From NCBI GenBank assembly GCA_003427395.1, contig BFEA01000040.1:42103-64318 (forward strand): a stretch of DNA of 22,216 nucleotides. The letters run 5' to 3'. Shown here piece by piece: positions 16,639 through 22,216 of this stretch. Position numbers and translations under genes: made by a program. Below the pieces are notes generated by a model. That model saw only the letters and a list, made by a program, of their open reading frames with translations. It did no database searches and was not told the origin of the DNA. Every line of letters begins with the position of its first letter. Within the stretch, counting starts at the first letter, position 1. This DNA comes from Chara braunii (Eukaryota; Streptophyta; Charophyceae; Charales; Characeae).

Positions 16639-17648
16639 GTGAACGAGTCAATGCCCCCAGATCTTAGAGCTCTGTTGTTCCTAGGGAAAAACCTACCTAG
16701 CTTTTTGCGCGATTACCGCAGTTTTAGCCTTATGAAGAAGTGGGATGAGAAGGCGATGTTGACCATGTTCTGTTTGTTCTTATGTGAGAAGTTGGGCGAC
16801 GAAGTATACGATTTCATGATGAGATCATGAACTTGGAGTGAACTGGAAAGTTCATTGAGCTGGAGATTTCCCGAGCACGAAATTGGCGGTCGTCATTGTA
16901 ATGACCCCAATCGAATAATCGGCGGTGCGTCAGCACAAGGGGAACTTGACAGTATACAGAGACAAGTGAGAGCATTGGAAGAGAGAATGACACAACTAGA
17001 AAGAGACAGAAAAGGCAAGTGAAAGGTCATGAAGGGATGTCGGATGGGCTAGCTGGTAGTAGTGGAGAGAGGACGAATGATGATAATCAAGGATCCCTCC
17101 GACCTGCGAAAGTTGAGAAGAAGCGATGTGATAATCAAGCTAGAGAGAGGGGTGAAAACGTGATTGAGATAATAGACGAACCTAGACCTCAGAAGTTGAC
17201 CAAGACTCAGCGGAAGGCAAGAAACCGAGCACGGGCGGTCTATGACCGCGATCAGGGTCGAGATTGGGGAAGAGGTCGAGGCAATGGTAGACAAGAACGC
17301 GGTGGTCATGGTAATAGGGGCCTCGGAAGCAATGAAAAAAGAAGTGATAGCAGAGACAATATGAGAAGTGATAATAGAAACTGGAGCGCCGTCGGAATCC
17401 AACGTGGTCAAAAAAGTGGTCAAGGACTTGGGAAAGGAAGAAGGGGTTTGAAGAATGCAGTCTGCAAGCATTGTGCCCAAGAAGGGCACATAATGAGGTT
17501 TTGCCATGTCAGGAAGGCTGATGAAGCGAATGGTCTAATAAACACCAATATTAAAGGAGGTGTTTATGACAGATTTGGAAACTCCATTTACCCAAACATA
17601 CCTGGAGGAACAAGACATGAAGCCTTGCGACGAGAATATGAATGGTAG
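16639..17648 (+). pseudogene. LTR-retrotransposon gag remnant with CCHC zinc knuckle
   Basis: The first part (16639-16830) reads FLGKNLPSFLRDYRSFSLMK and continues past a stop as a capsid-like segment with WDEKAMLTMFCLF. A short coiled-coil-like stretch (QRQVRALEERMTQLERD) follows near 16950-17015. After a frame change the 209-codon open frame 17019-17648 is basic and RG-rich and contains the zinc knuckle CKHCAQEGHIMRFC (C-x2-C-x4-H-x4-C) at about 17460-17502, ending in VPGG-like NIPGGTRHEALRREYEW. This order (capsid, coiled coil, basic region, knuckle) is typical of Ty3-like Gag. No protease, RT or integrase follows in the window and no LTRs were identified. The frameshift and stops make it nonfunctional. 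The start is 5' truncated or undetected. Confidence 0.75.
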
Positions 17649-18529
17649 ACAGGAACAAAAGACCTGTATTAGTGACAGAGAATTGCAAAGTCATTTGATA
17701 ATAAGGGCACTTCATGGATGATTGTAAGGCACTAGGGAGGTACATTGAGTTGGGAAAGGCTAAGTATCATGTACGCGGAAGATTGGTGACCATCACTGGA
17801 CACATAATCCGAGGGGTGGCAGAGTGGAGCTCGATAGGATATTGGGATTGACCATCACTTTCCTAGATTAAAGACAAGTGGATTAGTGAACTTCTAAATA
17901 GGTTGAGGTGTTTTGTTGGGTAAGAGAGGACATGGATGAGTAGAGTGCGGTCTGAAAAGAGGACAAGTGTATTTTCCTTGAGTTTTGATAGGATAAAGAC
18001 TTAGAGTAGATGGATAGTATAGGAAAATGCATGGACGTTTGAGGATAAGGATGAGAGAGATGAGACGCAAGTCTGACTTAGTATATCATACTTTATATTT
18101 ATATATGTATCCAAAAGAGATGAGCTGGTGACCACGAACACTTTCACGTTGTGAGTGAATCCTTGTCTGTGGTTTGAGTCTTTTTGTGAGTCAATATCTC
18201 CCTTTGTCTATCACTATTGGACTCATCTGAGGCCTAGAAATGGTGGTAGAGGAACGGGCGGATCAGTGTTTTGTGTGAAAGTCAATGAAAGGTTGTTGGA
18301 TAAATTGATTATATGTTTGAGAAACCATGCTACGACATGGACAAACTTTTTTCAATAAGTTGAAATCTTTTGCAATCATTTGAATGAGATGTTTGTTTTT
18401 AGTGGTTTCAGACAAGTAAAGAGTCCGAGGTGCGTGCCTCCCCGAGCTATGATCAAAGACTTGGAGGGCACAACCCTTAGTGGTAGCCTGACGAATGCTC
18501 AATTTATTATCTTATTTATTTGGTTTATT
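17649..18529. other. Stretch downstream of gag without recognisable gene
   Basis: Stops interrupt all three plus-strand frames and I see no aspartic-protease DTG or RT motif. It may be decayed pol-region sequence of the gag element or an unrelated insertion. Confidence 0.45.
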
Positions 18530-19187
18530 TAAAAAACATCGTTCATCTACCCTAAGGGTTAACCTGAGGGCATAAATTACCAAGCCTATGGTGAAAAATT
18601 GGCATCGTTGAGACGTAACTCCCAAAGTGGGCTGCTGACCTAGCATAACCAGGCGGCGGACCCTTCGGTTATGGCCTCGAAGAGAAACTAGAGGGGCGGC
18701 CGCCCCAATGAAAGGGTCTATTCAGGTGGATGTCGAAGGGGTCGAGATTAGTAAATTTTAAAGATAGGATGTTCCATCGTTGCGCAACCAACGAGGGTTA
18801 TCACCGATAAGCAACAACAAGGTGGGCCGCAGCTCCGGCCTGATCAGCAGGACTGTGGTGGGTCATGATGGAGACCGTTGTCCTCCTATATTAGGCTTCG
18901 GGCAGGACGATCGACAACTTTGGATTGAGATATCACGAGTTTAATACCCAAGGTCTTGGTTAGGACCCGCGTTTGACGGGTTGAGTCCGCACACAGACAC
19001 CGACCCTGAAAACAACCAACGAATACCTGGGCCAAAGACTAAGGGTGTGGGGGAAGGAAAGGTGCGTTGTCATACTTAACTATTTCATATACTCTAGTAC
19101 AGATCAAGTATCCCCACTTCGAGTCATCAAATTTATTTTATGTGAGAGACCCGGGTTAAAATCCCGGCAGTAATAATCAAAAGTAAG
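18530..19187. other. GC-richer block with palindromes and T-arm-like hairpin
   Basis: Contains CATAACC/GGTTATG arms (18644-18650 with 18667-18673), a 14-bp perfect palindrome GGGGCGGCCGCCCC (18693-18706), and at 19151-19167 a 5-bp stem CCGGG/CCCGG around a 7-nt TTAAAAT loop. The last has exactly the geometry of a tRNA T-arm, though no complete cloverleaf can be drawn. No ORF is supported. Confidence 0.55.
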
Positions 19188-19730
19188 TTGACGGCGTCAA
19201 TCCTAAAACCACATTTCATTCCAGTGTTCGGATTTGACAATTTGCTTGTTGAAAAATATCTTTTATTTGCATATAGTTCTCCAGCGACGGGGACGTCGCT
19301 TAATAGGGTGTGGGATACTGTCGGACCAAATACCCTTACAAGGGTATTTGGCTATGCTTTTACATTCGACACTGTGACGGCGTCGGCTACCATGATGGAG
19401 CCAGTCTGGAATGGAAAGGGTGTGCACGCTTGAGCGTGACACTTGAAACAGTTTCCTCGGCTATTAAAGTCGGGGACAAAATCGGTAAGAAAATTTTGAA
19501 AGTATATCCGCGTGTTGTTATGACGCGCGCTGAAATGGTTCGGATCAACACTTATACCCTCCGACCAGAAAGGTCGAGGGGTTGATTGAGTTAATGGTGC
19601 GTCGGGTAGTTTTACAACACACGCTGAGGCATGGGCGGGTATCGGTCAACGTACCGGTACTGGGCCTCTAAAATGGTTATTCTATTCGGCCTCCGAGCCG
19701 AGTACCCGCCACGTCTACCTCGATATGGTG
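19188..19730 (+). pseudogene. Broken ORF of unknown function
   Basis: Two frames alternate: 19188-19433 (with FGYAFTFDTVTASATMMEPV) and 19310-19585 (with RLSVTLETVSSAIKVGDKIG and VVMTRAEMVRINTYTLRP). After another shift the first frame reads AEAWAGIGQRTGTGPLKWLF and VYLDMVWYQPIRH to about 19745. The composition looks like real beta-rich protein rather than random translation, and breakpoints fall at hairpins. I do not recognise the family. A structural or capsid-like protein of a mobile or viral element is one guess, held weakly. Confidence 0.35.
19326..19351. repeat. 12-bp perfect inverted repeat
   Basis: CCAAATACCCTT and its exact complement surround a 2-base AC loop, giving a strong hairpin inside the broken ORF. 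Smaller perfect hairpins lie at 19283-19300 (AGCGAC/GTCGCT) and 19425-19438 (CACGCT/AGCGTG). Confidence 0.9.
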
Positions 19731-19749
19731 TGGTACCAACCTATCCGTC

Positions 19750-19919
19750 ACTTGAGTGTTTTCCCCCCCGCGACCCTTCATGTCGCAGCCACGGCTAAGT
19801 ACCGACCGACCCTCTACTTGAGTGTTTTTCCCCACTACTCTGAGAGTCGCAGGCCTAACCCCGCCACTCGAATGTTTTTCCGCGGCGACCCTCAATGTCG
19901 CGGCCACGGCTTAAGTATC
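19750..19919. repeat. Threefold imperfect tandem repeat
   Basis: Three units start at 19750, 19816 and 19866 with ACT(T/C)GA(G/A)TGTTTTTCC. Units one and three share CGACCCT(T/C)(C)A(A)TGTCGC(A/G)GCCACGGCT; unit two is diverged and shorter. No ORF is needed to explain them. Confidence 0.7.
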
Positions 19920-19964
19920 GGCCCTTCGGGCCATACTGGTTAACCAGGTGCCCTTGCAGGGCAC
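19920..19964. repeat. Three back-to-back hairpins
   Basis: GGCCC-TTC-GGGCC (19920-19932), the self-complementary CTGGTTAACCAG (19936-19947) and GTGCCC-TTGCA-GGGCAC (19948-19964) follow with almost no spacing. It could form a compact RNA structure, or be a palindromic hotspot at DNA level. Confidence 0.85.
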
Positions 19965-20156
19965 ACACACACTCAAGCCGGTGAGCACGCAGGCAGACGC
20001 GCGGACCAGCAAGCGTGCGCGCACGTACAGGCTAGAACGGGCTCAAGCTGCTGGTTGGACTGAGCTCCGCTGCTATATAGATAGCAGAATTGCTCCCCTT
20101 CTACCTGAAGTGGGAGTTGACTTAGTAGGTTAGGGTGCGAATTATTCAGCGACGGA

Positions 20157-20209
20157 CGCATGGATCGAATCTGCCTGACCACTGAGCTAGCTCCTTTTGG
20201 CAAGGAGCT
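20157..20209 (-). other. tRNA-like fragment with A-box and B-box, anticodon arm missing
   Basis: The minus strand reads TAGCTCAGTGGTCAGG (about 20189-20174), a strong match to the RNA polymerase III A-box. It is followed after a few bases by AGATTCGATCC (about 20172-20162), a B-box-like T-loop. A normal tRNA needs about 30 more bases between them. An 8-bp hairpin AGCTCCTT/AAGGAGCT (20189-20209) precedes the A-box. A second B-box-like motif, GGGTTCAAGGCTC, lies upstream at about 20257-20245. I take this as decayed tRNA-derived or SINE material, not a working tRNA. Confidence 0.45.
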
Positions 20210-20339
20210 CAGATACATTTCACCCCACGTTCAGAAGGCCGAGCCTTGAACCCTCAACCTTAGTACTAGGTTTGGTTATAGTTAGTTGGTTAGTCTTTGC
20301 CCGCTATAACGGGGACCCGCCACTTGGCAGGTTAAAGTG

Positions 20340-20470
20340 GCTAGTAGTTAGATTTCTTTTGCTTTCCTTTTATTTTCTTTTCTTCTGAGTTATTAGTTAG
20401 ATTTCGTTTTTCTTTTTTTGTTTTGTTTTCTTTTTATTTTCATTTTTCTTTTCGATCCCGTGATTTCTCC
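20340..20470. repeat. Polypyrimidine (T-rich) tract
   Basis: T- and C-rich stretch with the motif AGTTAGATTTC repeated at about 20347 and 20395. No gene is supported. Confidence 0.75.
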
Positions 20471-20639
20471 TTGTGGATCCACTTTTACGAATCTACCGCA
20501 GAAACCAGGGCGGATTCGGCAGTGCAGCCACGAACTGGCCGAGGTCGTGAGTGACGGGCGGCCTGGACATCGACGCCAGATGCTCACGGAGCTCGGAAAC
20601 CGGGGGCGCAACCTGGGCACTTCGGGAGAGTAGGAGAAG

Positions 20640-20970
20640 AGTAAGAATCGCGCGGAGAGGTAGCGCGAGGGAGGAGCGCATGCAGTCAGACAAGCGCGAC
20701 GGCAAGTAGAAGAAGAAGAAGGAGGAGGAAGGAGGAAGAGGAGAGAAGAAGAAGGAGAAGAGGAGAGAAGGGAGCGAAGAGGAGAACAGCGAGGAGCGGG
20801 AGAGTTGAGCAGAGATCACCGCGCGGAGGATGGAAAAAGCCATCGTGGAGTAGGAGTGGGACGTGCGGAAAGGCGGTAGAAGAGGAAGGAGAAGGGGAAG
20901 GAGGAGGAGGAGAAAAGGAGGAGGAGGAGAAAAGGAGGAGGAGGAGAAAAGGAGGAGAAGACACCTACCT
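20640..20970. repeat. Long polypurine tract with GGA and GAA repeats
   Basis: About 300 bases of strongly purine-biased plus strand built from GAA, GAGG and GGA units, most regular at 20898-20960 where GGAGGAGGAG blocks alternate with GAAAA. Such sequences can form triplex DNA, and GGA repeats can form G-quadruplexes (known chemistry; not shown here). The Leu/Ser-rich minus-strand ORF over it is an artefact of composition. Confidence 0.85.
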
Positions 20971-21125
20971 GACCGTACGGTCGGACGACGACGGACGACG
21001 GTGCCAACGGGCTGACGACGGCGACGACTCGGACGACAGCCGGGGAATGAGAAAGAAACCAGGTAGGTCTCTGACATCATGGCGACATCATGCTACCTCC
21101 TTCGAAAGGGGTGAGCAAAGCAAAA

Positions 21126-21231
21126 ATAAATAAATAAATAAAATAAATAGAGTCGGATGAATCTATCCCTATAGCATGGAACTATACACTACCACTGTAC
21201 ATATACGTGTGTATGTGTGTGTGTGTGTGTG
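21126..21231. repeat. AAAT and TG microsatellites
   Basis: AAATA tetranucleotide units at 21126-21150 and a TG run at 21207-21231, separated by unique sequence. Confidence 0.9.
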
Positions 21232-21251
21232 CGTGAGAAAANAGTGAGAGA

Positions 21252-21340
21252 GAGTTCTTCNTCNTCCTCTTCTNAGTCCACNATCTCCTTCTCCTCTCTC
21301 TNATCCTATNANTGCTCAGTATCTACGGGCTACGAGAGAG
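21252..21340. repeat. GA-flanked cassette, copy one (contains single Ns)
   Basis: AGAGAGTTCTTC...CTTCTNAGTCCACNATCTC...CTACGAGAGAGAG is closely related to 22040-22130. Eight isolated Ns (21242-21312) mark low-quality base calls. Confidence 0.7.
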
Positions 21341-21360
21341 AGAGAGATAGAGCTTACCGA

Positions 21361-21614
21361 CTGCACGTGCGATACACTACTGAACCCGACAAAGTCACGT
21401 ACCTGAAAACGAAAGAGTCGGGTGAAGTGTTTCCTCGTTACGGGGTTAGAGTGTTGCGAATGGCGATCTTGAACGGGGAGTGACCAGTAAGCGCGAGTCA
21501 TCAGCTCGCACTAATTACGTTCCCGCCCTTTGAAAACACCGTCGTGGCTCATACCGATTAAATGGTCCGGTGAAGTGTCTGGATCGCGGTGATCCCGGCG
21601 GTTTGCCGCTGAAG
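21361..21614 (+). pseudogene. Fossil fragment of nuclear 18S rRNA (3' major domain to helix 44)
   Basis: The line of homology is clear near 21486-21509, identical to the universally conserved stretch AGTAAGCGCGAGTC plus ATCAGCTCGC. It continues through a TACG(T)-CCC(G)CCCTTTG segment and ACCGATT(A)AATGGTCCGG-type sequence to GTGAAGTGT-x-TGGATCGCGG (about 21571-21589) and GGCGGTTTGCCGCTG. Upstream, CTGCACGTGCGATACACT (21361-21378) matches the CCGCACGCGCGCTACACT region. It is the green-plant type (ATGGTCCGGTGAAGTG), not animal. The decoding-site sequence after CCCTTTG, normally GTACACACCGCCCGTC, reads GAAAACACCGTCGTGG, so it cannot be a functional rRNA. No 5.8S or 25S sequence follows. Confidence 0.85.
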
Positions 21615-21738
21615 AGAGGGGGGGCTGTGCCAAGCTGCCCATTACATGACTCCGACACGTGCTACTTCATTTCTTCTTTGCCTTTTGCCTTCATGGAAAT
21701 GTTCCAAGATGCACGCCGTCATTATGACTCTCATGTCA

Positions 21739-21770
21739 ATGTAAATAAATAAATAAATAAATAAATAATA
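21739..21770. repeat. AAAT tetranucleotide microsatellite
   Basis: Seven or so TAAA units. The interval 21615-21960 otherwise holds a decayed tail after the rRNA fossil and a GT run near 21840-21856, with no supported gene. Confidence 0.9.
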
Positions 21771-21960
21771 ACATCAAAGGAATCAACAGCTAGGATACAG
21801 ATATATATAGATTGCCGCACTATATATGTGTATACGTGTACATGTGTGTGTGTGTAAGGGTGGAGGCCGGAGGCACTTACCCGTAGCGCCATCGCTCCGT
21901 CTTCGTCTTCGAGGTACCTGCAGCAAGACGCCACATTCAGAGGTTAGTGCCTGATACACG

Positions 21961-21982
21961 AGAGGGAGAGAGCGAGAGAGAG

Positions 21983-22043
<61 letters not shown>
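21961..22043. repeat. GA microsatellite
   Basis: GA dinucleotide run with a few AGCGAG interruptions at the start, leading into cassette copy two. Confidence 0.97.
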
Positions 22044-22049
<6 letters not shown>

Positions 22050-22130
22050 ATTCTTTCTCTTCTAAGTCCACCATCTCTCCTCACCCTCTCGCTACCTGAC
22101 TTCACTGCGTCTGCAGACTACGAGAGAAAG
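22040..22130. repeat. GA-flanked cassette, copy two
   Basis: AGAGAGTTCTTATTC...CTTCTAAGTCCACCATCTC...CTACGAGAGAAAG matches copy one at 21252-21340, with GA runs on both sides in both copies. Confidence 0.7.
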
Positions 22131-22216
22131 AGTGAGAGAGAGCGAGAGAAAGAGCGAGCGAGCGAGCGAGCGAGTGAGCGAGAGAGAGAGAGAGAAAGAG
22201 CGAGCGAGCGAGCGAG
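22131..22216. repeat. GAGC/GAGA microsatellite at window end
   Basis: GAGAGAGCGAGAGAAAG followed by regular GAGC tetranucleotides running off the window end. Confidence 0.95.

Noticed and set aside
17649-18529. Protease or RT downstream of gag
   Set aside because: No DTG/DSG or RT motif in any frame.
18549-18558. CCCTAAGGGT as telomere-like repeat
   Set aside because: Single occurrence, no tandem array.
20641-21060. rDNA spacer or ETS identity of the GC/GA-rich block before the 18S fossil
   Set aside because: No recognisable ribosomal sequence and it is separated from the fossil by microsatellites.
20493-21080. 195-codon Ser/Leu-rich minus-strand ORF
   Set aside because: Most of it is the complement of the polypurine tract. 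Only the last 40 codons (VSELREHLASMSRPP) look protein-like, with no recognised family.

Overview
The window looks like repeat-rich nuclear DNA from a eukaryote of the green-plant lineage. Two things point there: a decayed 18S rRNA fragment (21361-21614) that reads like the plant/green-algal type, and a LINE plus gag-like remnants in a style I associate, from memory and unverified, with the charophyte alga Chara braunii. I see no intact protein-coding gene. Almost every coding stretch is a mobile-element fossil or a decayed gene broken by in-frame stops and frameshifts. There is a 765-base assembly gap (11134-11898) and scattered single Ns at 21242-21312.

Layout. 1-2600: a CA microsatellite, a broken gag-like CCHC zinc-knuckle gene on the minus strand (565-1330), two short duplications and an ATT microsatellite. 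2600-3300: a fold-back and a duplicated segment whose two copies carry different retro-insertions, a tRNA-derived SINE in one and a bare oligo-T with an 8-bp target duplication in the other; poly-T tracts follow. 3300-9968: a minus-strand non-LTR retrotransposon (LINE). Its ORF1 has a nucleic-acid-binding-like region and a zinc knuckle; its ORF2 has an APE-type endonuclease, reverse transcriptase and a C-terminal zinc-binding region. All parts carry stops or frameshifts.

10500-12990: a cluster of four related repeat copies, separated by AT and CT microsatellites, all with the same orientation. Read on the minus strand, one copy carries a hammerhead-ribozyme-like core (10990-11026), with CUGAUGA, a 5-bp helix II, GAAA, a 3-bp helix III and a GUC cleavage triplet. 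The other three carry degenerate or variant versions. Three copies also share a long stem with 14-18-bp arms. I think this is the most interesting system in the window; it recalls the hammerhead-bearing terminal repeats of Penelope-like elements and retrozymes, but no reverse transcriptase of that kind is visible.

13818-15657: a decayed lysine- and acid-rich gene on the minus strand with a plausible intron, family not recognised. 16639-17648: remnant of an LTR-retrotransposon gag with a CCHC knuckle on the plus strand. 18530-20270: a GC-richer block dense in short perfect hairpins, with a broken unrecognised ORF, a threefold imperfect repeat and tRNA-like promoter-box fragments. 20340-22216: polypyrimidine and polypurine tracts, the 18S fossil and a duplicated GA-flanked cassette.

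The elements do not form a functional pathway. The window is a layered graveyard of retroelements, and most of its premature stops are explainable by C-to-T (or G-to-A) changes.
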